The position numbers were made by a program, and so were the translations under genes. Source: Mycolicibacterium arenosum (GTDB lineage: Bacteria; Actinomycetota; Actinomycetes; Mycobacteriales; Mycobacteriaceae). From it: DNA of 64,000 bases. This document shows, piece by piece, positions 43,530-53,100 of this stretch; the stretch's first letter is position 1; each line of letters starts with the position of its first letter. The stretch is from assembly GCF_024320865.1 (NCBI RefSeq), contig NZ_JANDBD010000018.1, positions 64,401 through 128,400 of the forward strand, in the 5' to 3' direction. Under the pieces are notes generated by a model. The model was not told where the DNA came from. It saw only the letters and a program-made list of their open reading frames with translations, and did not search any database.

Positions 43530-44137
43530 CGCGGCGACCGTGCGAGCAGCAGCACGCCCGTGCCGGCCTGCCAGAGGTAGATCGCGTAGACGCTCACCCG
43601 CTCCCACGCGCCGACGGGTGGCACTCCGACCGCGAACGCGACGAACGTCACCAGCCCGACGATCCCGATGACGAGCGACGTGCGTGACCGCGCCACGACC
43701 GCGTAGGCGACGATCGCGAGGTTGCCGCCCACCACGGCCAGCACCGCACCGATCGCGTGGGCCGGCGCGCCGGCGCCACTGTGCACGACCGCGACGAGTA
43801 CGTTGCCGACGCCGTTGCCGATCGCCAATGTCTTGAAGGGCAGCAGCTTTCGCGACCGCGCGACGAGCAGTGCGCCCAGCGGGAACGCGACGGCCTGGAC
43901 GAGGAACGCGGCGTTCATCAGCGCGGCCCGCGGCGACAGGTCCGGCCTGCCGAGGTCGCTGATGTAGTCGCGCGCGTAGTGGTAGTCGCCGCCCATCGCC
44001 GCGCTCGCTACGGCCTCGATGACGACGTAGCAAACCGCCGACGCGATCCAGATGACCGCCCCGACACGAGTGGGGACCACGACGAGTGTGCGCAGACTGC
44101 CAAGGTTAAGCGCGGCGTGTCGCTCGGGGACACGCAC
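43526..44137 (-). CDS. DUF998-type membrane protein
   Basis: A multi-pass membrane protein of about 200 residues with six to seven hydrophobic helices. DUF998 features include a YHYARDYISDLGRPDL loop after helix 1, and NVLVAVVHSGAGAPAHAIGAVLAVVGGNLAI. No function is known for the family. The start is uncertain; GTG 44137 and GTG 44080 are both possible. In M. tuberculosis the corresponding place between Rv2375 and mbtH is held by a secreted protein (cfp2), so this gene is a difference at the end of the mycobactin cluster. Confidence 0.72.
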   Translation of the reverse strand: MRVPERHAALNLGSLRTLVVVPTRVGAVIWIASAVCYVVIEAVASAAMGGDYHYARDYISDLGRPDLSPRAALMNAAFLVQAVAFPLGALLVARSRKLLPFKTLAIGNGVGNVLVAVVHSGAGAPAHAIGAVLAVVGGNLAIVAYAVVARSRTSLVIGIVGLVTFVAFAVGVPPVGAWERVSVYAIYLWQAGTGVLLLARSPR

Positions 44138-44160
44138 GGTCGCGGGGAAACGGGACGGGA

Positions 44161-44379
44161 CTACCCGTCGGCGGCCATCGCGTCGCGCAGGGACTTGGGG
44201 CGCAGATCGGTCCAGTTCTCCTCGACGAAGGCGAGGCAGTCGGCGCGGGTGCTCTCCCCGAACGCCACCGTCCACCCCTCGGGAACGTCGGCGAACGTCG
44301 GCCACAGGCTGTGCTGTTCCTCGGCGTTGCGCAGCACGTAGAACGTGCCGTTGTCGTCATCGAACGGATTGGTGCTCAT
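44161..44379 (-). CDS. mbtH: MbtH-like protein
   Basis: A 72-residue founding-type MbtH protein, a cofactor that binds and activates NRPS adenylation domains. The family motif N-x-E-x-QHSLWP is present as NAEEQHSLWPTFADVPEGWTV, with the conserved tryptophans and Glu. GAGGAG precedes the ATG. It is the last gene of the mycobactin operon and overlaps mbtG by 23 bases. Confidence 0.97.
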   Translation of the reverse strand: MSTNPFDDDNGTFYVLRNAEEQHSLWPTFADVPEGWTVAFGESTRADCLAFVEENWTDLRPKSLRDAMAADG

Positions 44380-45715
44380 CGAATCTCCTCGTCAGGTCGT
44401 GGGACAGGTCGGCGCCGAGCACGCGGTCCGACAGCAGGCCCAGACAGCTCAGGTTGGGGAAGCCGGGACCCTGGGTCAACCCGGACAGGCCGGGCAGGAA
44501 CAGCTTCGGGTACACGTCGCTGACCGCGAGGTCGTGCCCGATGGAGTCCTGCAGCGACTCGGCGGTCAAGGGACCGCCGAGCCCGAGTTCGAGCAGATCA
44601 AGCGCGTCCTGGGTGAACAGCGGCACGAACCACATCGCATCCGCACCGGACCCGTCGATGACGAGATCGAATCCGTGCACCGTCTCGGAGCACTCTCCGC
44701 CCTGAGTCGTGCTGAGCGTCAACCGAATCCGGTCGTCGCGGGCGACTGCGTGCGCAACGCGGCCGCGCAGGTGACGTATTCGGTCGTCGGCGAGCAGTGC
44801 GTCCTGCACCCGTGCGGAGAACACCCCGCGGTCGGTCCGGGCCAGCGCATCGCGCCGCTCCGTGTGCGTCAGGCCGGTCCACCCGGTCGGGTCGGAGAAC
44901 AGCGTGTTCTCGAAGAAGCTCTCACCGCGAGTGAACAGCGTGACCGACGGCGAGATCACCGTGATCGTCGAAACCCGATGGCGGAACAGCTCGTTGAGCA
45001 TCGACGCCGCCGTCTCACCGCCGCCGATCACCGCGACCCGTTCGGCGGCGATCCGCTCGTGCGCCAGGGCGCGGTGCCAGAACTGCGCGATCGACATCAC
45101 CCGCGGGTTGCCGGGAAGCACCGACCTCTCCGCCTGCCCCGGCCCGGTGATCATGACGGCGTCGGCGTACACCGTCGTCTCGGCTGTGCCGAGTGCCCAG
45201 CTGTGCTCCGCTGCGCCGAGCGCTCCGTTGCGCTCCGCTGCGCCGAGCGCTCCGCTGCGCTCCGCGATGCCGATGCGCTCCACTTCGCCTTGCACGACGG
45301 TCATTCCGACGCCGTCGGCCACCCATCGCAGATACTGGCTCCACCGCCGGTGCGTCGGAGCGGGCTTGCCGCGGTCCACCCACTCCGCGAACTGTCCGGT
45401 CGCGATCAGAAACGACTGCCAGCTGTGCCGCGTCATCCGCTCGTCGAGTTCGGCGTTGCGGCGCGGCACCACCGACGATCGGTACGGGAACCCGACGTCC
45501 TTCTCCGGGCTGGTGCCCAGCTGATGCGCCCCGTCGGTCCAGCCGCCACCGGCCTGCCAGTTGGCGGCCACACCTGCCTTCTCGACGGCGACCACATCCG
45601 GTGCCCGCACCCCCATCGCGCGCAACTCGGCGGCCTTGGCCGCCACCGCGATCGCCTTGGCACCGGCACCGACGACGGCGAGCGTCGGCATTGGGGATGT
45701 CGGTTGGGAAGTCAC
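44357..45715 (-). CDS. mbtG: L-lysine N6-monooxygenase MbtG
   Basis: A 452-residue flavin-dependent N-hydroxylase that makes the hydroxamate groups which bind Fe3+. The FAD motif is GAGAKAIAV near the N-terminus, an NADPH-type AVIGGGETAAS in the centre, and a C-terminal FPNLSCLGLLSDRVLGA. GTG 45715 overlaps the mbtF stop as GTGA; ATG 45691 is an alternative. Compared with the known 431-residue Mtb protein it has an insertion of about 18 residues, caused by a 9-residue tandem repeat. Confidence 0.94.
   Translation of the reverse strand: MTSQPTSPMPTLAVVGAGAKAIAVAAKAAELRAMGVRAPDVVAVEKAGVAANWQAGGGWTDGAHQLGTSPEKDVGFPYRSSVVPRRNAELDERMTRHSWQSFLIATGQFAEWVDRGKPAPTHRRWSQYLRWVADGVGMTVVQGEVERIGIAERSGALGAAERNGALGAAEHSWALGTAETTVYADAVMITGPGQAERSVLPGNPRVMSIAQFWHRALAHERIAAERVAVIGGGETAASMLNELFRHRVSTITVISPSVTLFTRGESFFENTLFSDPTGWTGLTHTERRDALARTDRGVFSARVQDALLADDRIRHLRGRVAHAVARDDRIRLTLSTTQGGECSETVHGFDLVIDGSGADAMWFVPLFTQDALDLLELGLGGPLTAESLQDSIGHDLAVSDVYPKLFLPGLSGLTQGPGFPNLSCLGLLSDRVLGADLSHDLTRRFDEHQSVR
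45184..45270 (-). repeat. 27-bp tandem repeat within mbtG
   Basis: About three copies of a 27-bp unit encode SGALGAAER, NGALGAAEH and SWALGTAET. The DNA of the first two copies is nearly identical, so the expansion looks recent. The frame is kept (27 = 9 codons). Confidence 0.85.
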
Positions 45716-48700
45716 TCGATCACCTCTCGCAGTGCGTCCAGCCACATCGCCTGCAACACGGCGATGTCAGCGGCGGACAGAATCTCGGGAAGGGCGCGCC
45801 ATTGAACGCCGAGCATCGGCGCGCCGCCCTGGTCGACGACCGCCGCCATCAGCGTGAGCTCGTGACGGACGGCCAGGTTGGGCTCCGGCAGTTTCGACGC
45901 CTGCGCCAGCAACGAACGGTCGAGTTGCAGCGCATCGCCGTCACCGCTGCGGTGGAAGCGGCCCAGGTAGTTGAGCAGCACCTGCGGATCGCGATGCGCG
46001 CCGAGCGTCTCGGCGGTGTCGGCCCGAAGGTAGCGCAGCAGCGCGTAGTCGATTCCGTCGCCGGGGATCGCCGCGAACAGACGCGCCGCGCCCTCGGCGT
46101 CATCGGCCGTCATTCGCAGCGGGTAGATGGCGCTGAGCAGTCCGACGGTGTCACCGGTGTCGACCTGTCCGGCGCCGACCCCATCCGTCACCACGGCGTC
46201 GGCGCGACCGTGCGTCTCGATGGCCAGCCGCGGCGCGGGCGTGTCCTGCCCTCGGCTCCTGCGCCACGCCGTCAGCGTCCGCGCCGTCGCCGCCGCCAGC
46301 GTCTGGGTGACGGGCACGGCGCTCGCGAGCAGACGTGCCGTCAGGTACGAGTCGACGAAGGCCATGTCGACGACCACGTCGCCCACCCGATCAGTGTCGG
46401 GATCGACGGCGCGCGAGCCGATCTCGGGTTCGGGTCCGGAGATCTGCGCCAACCAGAAGTCGGCCGTCTCGAGCTTCAACGCACGTTCGGCCAACAGGTG
46501 CGACCACCGGCGCAGCGACGTGTGCTCGCGCACGGGCGCCGGACGGCGGCCCGCCGCGACGGCGTGCCACCCCGATTCCAGTTCACCAAGGACGATGCGC
46601 CAGGACGCCGGGTCCATCGCCAGCACGTGCGGGCTGAGGAGCAGCACCCCCGGTCCGCCGTCGGCGTCGCGCAGCCAGACGGCGTCGACCATGACACCGC
46701 GCTCGGGATCCAGCCTGCCGACCGAGCGCTCGGTCTGCTCGGCGACCGCAGCGGTCCAGTCCCCCGTGACCGTCACCTCGCTTAGCACGTCGGGGACGAC
46801 GTCGCCGTCGAGGGGAACGAACGTCATCGCCTCGCGGTCCAGTCGGCTGCGCAGCACCTGGTGTCCGTCGATGACGTTGCGCAGCAACGCCTCCAACCGC
46901 TCGCGGGTGAGCCCGACGGGTAGCCGAACCGCCTCGGTCTGGGCGAGCCGGCGCGGATCGCCGTAACGGTACAGCCAGTGCACGCCTGCCGGTACGGGGA
47001 TCGGCGCCGAGCGGTCCTCGTCGTGGTGGTCACCACCGACGTCGGCATCCGAGTCGATGGCCGACGCCAGCTCGCGAATCGTGGTGCACTCCAGCATCAG
47101 CCGGGCCCGCAGCGACACCCCGCGCCGTCGCACCGCCTGCACCACCGACAGCGCGACGATGCTGTCCAGTCCGAGATCGAGGAAGTCCGACGTGACGTCC
47201 ACGTGCGCGGCGTCGAGCACCTCGGCCACCACCTCGGCCAGTACGGCTTCGGTGGGCGTCGCGGGCCCTTCGGCGGGGTCCGCCCGCCGCTCGGCGTCGA
47301 GGTGCGCGAGCGCGGCGTCGTCGACCTTGCCGTTGACGGTCAGCGGGATGCCGTCGACGACGACAATGTGATGCGGCACCAGGTATCTGGGCAGCTTCGC
47401 GACCAACATCCGGCGCAGGTCGGCCTCCGCCGCGTCGGTCGCGACGTAGGCGGTCAGGCGCGGACCGCTGCGGTGCCTGCGCACCGCCACGTGTGCGCCG
47501 CGTACGCCCCGGTGGTCGCGCAGTGCGGCCGCGACCTCACCGGGTTCGACTCGGAATCCGCGGATCTTCACCTGATCGTCACTGCGGCCGAGGAACTCGA
47601 GTGCACCCGACTCCGGATTGCGTCGGACGACGTCGCCGGTGCGGTACATCCGCGCACCCGGCGTGAACGGGTTCGCGACGTAGCGCACCGACGTCTCGGC
47701 CGACCGACCCAGGTAGCCGCGCGTGAGTTGGCCTCCGGTGAGGAACAATTCGCCGGGCACACCGTCTGGCACCGGCCGCAGCCAGGCGTCCAGAACGTAC
47801 GCCGCCGTCGCGTCCGTCGGCGTGCCGATGCACGGCTGGGCGTGCTCGTCGATCGCCGCGACGACCGCTTCGACCGTGGTCTCGGTGGGTCCGTAACAGT
47901 TGTGCGCGGTCATGCCCAGCCGCTCGCAAGTGTCGCGGATCCCCCGCCACGCCGCCGTGTCGATGGCCTCGCCGCCCAGCGCGAGCACCGCCAGCGGCAC
48001 GTCCGAGAGCAGACCCGCGCCGAGCAGTTGGGCGAACATCGACGGTGTCGTGTCGATGAGATCGACGCCGTGCGCACCGATGGTCTCGACGAGCGCCTCG
48101 GCATCGCGCTGCACATCGTCCCCGACGATGTGCACGGCGTGACCGTCGAGGAGCCCCGCCAGCGGTTGCCACGCGGCGTCGAACGTGAACGACCAGGCGT
48201 GGGCGATCCGCAGCGGCCTGCCGAGGCGGTCGGCGGCCGGCCGCAGCACACGGCGGACGTGGTCGGCGCCGTACGACAGCAGCGCTCGGTGAGTACCGAT
48301 GACGCCCTTGGGTTTCCCGGTGGTGCCGGAGGTGAACACCACGTACGCCGCCTGATCCGCATGTACCTCTGCCGGCCGGTACCCCGGCGGCGGTGTGACG
48401 TCGGCCAGCGCCGTCAGATCGTCGTCGACGATGAACGGCGCGCCGGTCTGGCGCACGATCTCGTCGACGCGCTCCTGCGGCATCGCGGGATCGAGCGGGA
48501 CGATCAGCCCGCCCGCCTTGAGTACTGCGAGCATCGCGACGACGTAACCCGGACCGCGCGGCAGCCGGATGGGCACGGGCGTCTCGGTGCGCACCCCGCG
48601 ACTCACCAGCACCGCGGCCAGCCGATCGGCGGCGGCGTCCAGCTCGAAGTACGTGAGTCGCCCTGTGTCCCAGGTCAATGCGACGGTCTCGGGACGGTGC

Positions 48701-50100
48701 ACGGCGATCCGGCGCAGAACCGTATGGAATCCGCCCGCCGGAACCGCGGTGTCCACGGGTGCGCTCGACCGCGATTCCCCGTCGAGCGTCACGGCGACCT
48801 CGCGCAGCGGTCGGTCCCACGCGTGCAGCAGTCGTCGCACCACGGTGAGCACGCGCTCGCCGAGTTCCGCGGGGTTCAGCATGCCCAGCGCGCCCTCGAG
48901 GGTCTCGACGAGCACCGTCAGCCTGCCGTGCGTCGGGTGCGCCGCGATCGTCACCGGAAAGTGCGAAAGACTCTCCAGCGCAGCCGGTGTCAGCACCGCA
49001 TCGGCGAGCGGGAACTCGTCGCTGCCGACGAGGCCACCCGGCGGGAAGTTCTCGTACACCAGCAGCGTGTCGTAGAGTTCGCCGATCCCACCGACCGCAC
49101 GCAGCTCGGTGTGGCTCAGGTAGCTGTGCTCACGCAGCTCAGCGGCCTCGCGCTGCAGCGCCAGGCACTGCGGACCCACCCGGCCGGACGGATCGAGCGT
49201 CACGCGCAGCGGCACGGTGTTGATGAAGAGCCCGACCATCGTCTCGACACCGGCGAGCTCGTCGGGACGCCCCGACACCGTCACCCCGAACACCACGTCG
49301 GTGCGGTCGGTCAACGCGGACAGGATTGCCGCCCAGGCCATCTGGAACAGGGTGTTCACCGTGACACCGCGCAGTCGCGCCGCGTCGAGCAACTCCGACG
49401 TGGCCGCCTCGTCCAGCGCGACCTCGGTGCGCGTGGGCAACCCCGGCTGCGGCTCGCGCCCCGACAGCACCGGCGACAGCAACGTCGGCCCCGCCAGCCC
49501 CGTCAGGTGGGCCCTCCAGCGCGCCGTGCTGAGCTCCGGGTCCCGGCCCGCGAGCCAGCCGATGTAGTCGCGATACGGACGCGGCGCGGCGGGCAGCGCC
49601 GCGGCGTCACCACCCGCGCGGTACAGCGCGATGAGCTCCCCGACGAACACCGGAAGCGACCAGCCGTCGATGGCGATGTGATGGGCCGTCACCACCAGCC
49701 GCCACCGCGAGTGCGGCTGCTCGACGAGCAGGAACCGAAGGGCCGGGCCCTTGTCCAGATCGAATCGCCGCCTCCGTTCCTCGGCTTCGATGTCGACGGC
49801 CTCGGCCGCCGTCGCGGTGACGTGCCGCCACGGCAGGTCGACCGCCGTGGGCACGATCGCCACCGGCCGACTGAGGTTGCCCTGGAAGAAGCTGGCGCGC
49901 AGATTCGGATGACGCACCAGCATCCGCTCGGCACACGACCGCAGCAGTTCGACGTCGACCGAGCCTTCGATGTCGGCGGCCATCGCGATGACGTAGGGAT
50001 CGGCGCCGTCGTCACCGTCGGTCAAGCCGGCCAGCGAATACAGCCCCAGTTGCAGGGGGCTGAGCGCCAGGACGTCCTCGATGCCGGGTGGCGCGCTCAC
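45712..50100 (-). CDS. mbtF: Mycobactin non-ribosomal peptide synthetase MbtF
   Basis: A 1462-residue NRPS. The N-terminal condensation domain has HHxxxDG at H140, H141, D145. The adenylation domain (about 460-950) shows YVVFTSGTTGKPKGV and YRTGDVVRR...LEFLGRSDDQVKIRGFR. The carrier domain has S980 in LDSIVAL. A C-terminal condensation/epimerisation-like domain (1020-1462) has HVLAMDPASW where HHxxxDGxSW is expected, so the second, catalytic His is a Val. It adds the terminal lysine-derived residue, which is cyclised to the seven-membered lactam. GTG 50100 overlaps the mbtE stop (GTGA). Confidence 0.96.
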   Translation of the reverse strand: MSAPPGIEDVLALSPLQLGLYSLAGLTDGDDGADPYVIAMAADIEGSVDVELLRSCAERMLVRHPNLRASFFQGNLSRPVAIVPTAVDLPWRHVTATAAEAVDIEAEERRRRFDLDKGPALRFLLVEQPHSRWRLVVTAHHIAIDGWSLPVFVGELIALYRAGGDAAALPAAPRPYRDYIGWLAGRDPELSTARWRAHLTGLAGPTLLSPVLSGREPQPGLPTRTEVALDEAATSELLDAARLRGVTVNTLFQMAWAAILSALTDRTDVVFGVTVSGRPDELAGVETMVGLFINTVPLRVTLDPSGRVGPQCLALQREAAELREHSYLSHTELRAVGGIGELYDTLLVYENFPPGGLVGSDEFPLADAVLTPAALESLSHFPVTIAAHPTHGRLTVLVETLEGALGMLNPAELGERVLTVVRRLLHAWDRPLREVAVTLDGESRSSAPVDTAVPAGGFHTVLRRIAVHRPETVALTWDTGRLTYFELDAAADRLAAVLVSRGVRTETPVPIRLPRGPGYVVAMLAVLKAGGLIVPLDPAMPQERVDEIVRQTGAPFIVDDDLTALADVTPPPGYRPAEVHADQAAYVVFTSGTTGKPKGVIGTHRALLSYGADHVRRVLRPAADRLGRPLRIAHAWSFTFDAAWQPLAGLLDGHAVHIVGDDVQRDAEALVETIGAHGVDLIDTTPSMFAQLLGAGLLSDVPLAVLALGGEAIDTAAWRGIRDTCERLGMTAHNCYGPTETTVEAVVAAIDEHAQPCIGTPTDATAAYVLDAWLRPVPDGVPGELFLTGGQLTRGYLGRSAETSVRYVANPFTPGARMYRTGDVVRRNPESGALEFLGRSDDQVKIRGFRVEPGEVAAALRDHRGVRGAHVAVRRHRSGPRLTAYVATDAAEADLRRMLVAKLPRYLVPHHIVVVDGIPLTVNGKVDDAALAHLDAERRADPAEGPATPTEAVLAEVVAEVLDAAHVDVTSDFLDLGLDSIVALSVVQAVRRRGVSLRARLMLECTTIRELASAIDSDADVGGDHHDEDRSAPIPVPAGVHWLYRYGDPRRLAQTEAVRLPVGLTRERLEALLRNVIDGHQVLRSRLDREAMTFVPLDGDVVPDVLSEVTVTGDWTAAVAEQTERSVGRLDPERGVMVDAVWLRDADGGPGVLLLSPHVLAMDPASWRIVLGELESGWHAVAAGRRPAPVREHTSLRRWSHLLAERALKLETADFWLAQISGPEPEIGSRAVDPDTDRVGDVVVDMAFVDSYLTARLLASAVPVTQTLAAATARTLTAWRRSRGQDTPAPRLAIETHGRADAVVTDGVGAGQVDTGDTVGLLSAIYPLRMTADDAEGAARLFAAIPGDGIDYALLRYLRADTAETLGAHRDPQVLLNYLGRFHRSGDGDALQLDRSLLAQASKLPEPNLAVRHELTLMAAVVDQGGAPMLGVQWRALPEILSAADIAVLQAMWLDALREVIE

Positions 50101-53100
50101 GGTGCGCCGTCTTGCGAACCCCAGCCGGCCGTCAGCGATGCCAGCTCGTCGGCTGACAGCCCGGACGCCGCCATGGGCGCGTGGCGGGCATCGGCCGCGC
50201 TCGACACGGTCTCCGCGGCGTGATCGATCGCCTCCGCGAGCTCGGCGAGCACCGGATGCTCGAACACCGTTCGCGCGGTGAGCGCGATGCCGGAGTCGCG
50301 GGCTCGGGCGGCGAGTTGGACGGCCAGGATGCTGTCGCCGCCGAGGGTGAAGAAGTCGTCGTGACGACCGACCTCCGGTGCCCCGAGCAGATCGGTCAGC
50401 AGCGCGGCGAGCGCCCGCTCGGTGTCGGTGCGCGCGGGTTCGGACGGCCCGGTGGCAGTGGCCTTCGGGCGCGTGATGCGTCGCTTGTCGAGGTCGTCGA
50501 CGAGCACCAGGGCCGCGGCTGCGACATCGGTGGGCAACGCGGCGCGCACCTCGTCGAGGAAGGCGTTCGCGTCCTCGACCGGAGCTGCGGGCACGACGTA
50601 CGCGGCGACGGACGCACCACCACGGCCGGACCACGTCCGTGCGGCCGCGGCGGCGACCCGGTCATCCGCCTCGAGCGCCGCCTGCACCCGGTGATCGCCG
50701 GTGTCGAGCGGCTCGAGCCTGCCGTCGGTGGTCCAGCGGGCGCGGTCACCCGTGCGGTACAGCCGCGAATCACCCTCCTCGGCAAACGGATTCGGCACGA
50801 AGCGCGACGCGGCGACGGGCCCCGCCGCCGCACCCGCGGTGTCGACGGATCCGCCCGCGTAGTACACGTCGCCGGCGACGCCGATCGCGACGGGTTCGAG
50901 CCACTCGTTCAGCACGTAGACGCGATCGGCCCCCGCGGTCTGCGGCAACCCGGCGGGCGGCACGGCCCGGCGGCTCCAGTCGTCGACGAGCAGCGTGCGC
51001 TCCTCCGGGTCGACGACCGCGAGGTCGCGCAGCGTCCGGTCGGCATCGGTGGCGAACGCGTCGAGCACGCGGTGCAACCAGGACACCAGCCGCTCGGCGG
51101 TGGCCCGCTCGTAGAGCTCGGTGCGGTAGACGACGGAGCCGTGGTACCCGCCGTCCTCACCCGCCGCGAAGAAGTTCAGCGACAGGTCCGCGTGCGCGAC
51201 GTCGAACGTCGGCTCGAGGGCCGAGAACCGCGTGTCGCCGTCCGGCCCGGAGTCGAAGACCTGCTCGGCGGGAAGTTCCTCGCGCACGTGCACGACGACG
51301 CCGAACAGCGGGTTGCGCGACAGCGAGCGGACCGGGCTGACCGCGTCGACAACGCGGTCGAAGGGAATGTCCTGGTGCGCATAGGCCGCCAGCGCCATCT
51401 CGCGGGACCGGCGCAGCACCTCGCGCAGCGTCGGGTTGCCGGACAGGTCGTTGCGCAGCACCACGATGTTGATCAGGAACCCGATGAGCTCGTCGAGTTC
51501 AGGCAGCGTGCGGCCCGCGACCGGAGTGCCGAGCGGAATGTCGGTGCCCTCACCCGCCACGTGCAGCGTCACCGCGACCGCGGCCTGCAGCAGCATGAAC
51601 TCGGTGACGCCGAGCTCTCGAGTCAGCTCGACGAGCGTGGCCCGCGTCGCCGCGTCGATGGTGAAGTCCAGTGCCGCACCCTCACCCGTCGGCACCGGTG
51701 GCCGCGGGAAATCGGGCCGCAGACCGCTCTCCTCCGGCAGTCCCGCCAGCTGCCGCCGCCAGTAGTCACGCTGTGCGACGACCGCGTCGTCGTCGGCCAG
51801 CAGGTTCGCCTGCCACGCCGCGAAGTCGGCGTACTGGACGGGCAGCGGGGCGAGGTCGCCCGGCTCCCCCGCCCGCCGCGCGCGGTAGGCGGTCAGCAGG
51901 TCGGTGAACAGCACACCGGCCGACCAGTGATCGGCGGCGATGTGATGGACGACGAGCGACAACACGTGATGCTCCGGCGTCGACAGCACGGCGGCGCGAA
52001 TCGGCCAGTCCCGTTCGAGGTCGAAGCAGTACCTGCGCTCGGCGTCCAGCTCCCGCTGCAGCCACTCGTCATCGTCGCCGCGAGCGCGTCGAACGGTCAG
52101 CGGCGCAAGCGCATTGACGATCTGGTACGGCGCACCGTCGATCTCGCGGTAGGTGGTGCGCAGGATCTCGTGTCGAGCGACGACGTCGTTGACGGCGGCC
52201 ACCAGCAGGTCGACGTCCGCAGGGCCGGAGATCCGCGCCGCGAACGGGATGTTGTTGACCGGGGCCGGGCCGTCGATGCGGAACTGAAACCACTGTCGAA
52301 GCTGGGCCGCCGACATCTGCAGCGGCCCGTCGTGGGGTACGGGCACGATCGCGGGACGCGTCGCTACCCCGCCGGCGGCCGCCACCTCGTCGACGTGCGC
52401 GGCGAGGCCGGACACGGTGGCGAGTTCGAAGACGTCCTGCACGCCGATGTCGACACCGCAGCGGGCCCGGACCGCGGCGACCAGCTTGGTCGCCAACAGC
52501 GAGTGCCCACCGAGGTCGAAGAAGGAGTCGTCGGCGCCGACTCGTTCCCTACCGAGCAGCTCACCGAAGAGCGCGGCGATGCTTCGTTCGGTGTCTGTGG
52601 CAGGCACGCGGTACTCGGCGGTCGACGCGATCTCGGGCTCCGGCAACGCCCTTCGGTCGATCTTGCCGTTCGCCGTGATCGGAATCTCGGCCACGGCCAC
52701 GTAGGCCGCCGGGATCATGTACTCCGGTAGCGCGGCGGCGACGCGGGCCTTGATGCGGTCGATCTCGACGCCGTCGGTGTCGGCCGCCGGGGTGACGTAT
52801 GCGACGAGGCTGCGGCCCAGCGTGGGCAGGTCGCTCACCACGACGACGGCCTGCCCCACCGAGGGATCCACCGAGATCGCGGCGGCGACCTCGCCGAGCT
52901 CGATCCGGAACCCGCGGACCTTGACCTGCTCGTCGGCGCGGCCGACGAACTCGATGTCACCGTCGGCATTGCGCCGGGCCAGGTCACCCGAGCGGTACAT
53001 CCGGCCGCCGGGATGGAACGGGTCCGCGACGAAACGCTCCGCGGTCAGGGCCGGGCGGCGGTGGTAGCCGGACGCGACATGCGTTCCACCGATGTAGATC

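Noticed and set aside
46978..50223. A 1081-codon open frame antisense to mbtF
   Set aside because: It is rich in Arg, Gly, Gln and His with no domain, and is the mirror of the strongly biased third-codon positions of mbtF. A similar one faces mbtE at 50181-52730.
50101..50634. A longer N-terminus for MbtF reaching into mbtE
   Set aside because: The GTG at 50100 overlaps the mbtE stop as GTGA and begins the condensation domain; the upstream part is out-of-frame shadow of mbtE.
50450..51050. Frameshift hiding the missing adenylation core of MbtE
   Set aside because: The reading frame runs without break from the second condensation domain into the remnant, and there is not enough DNA between them to encode the missing 300 residues.
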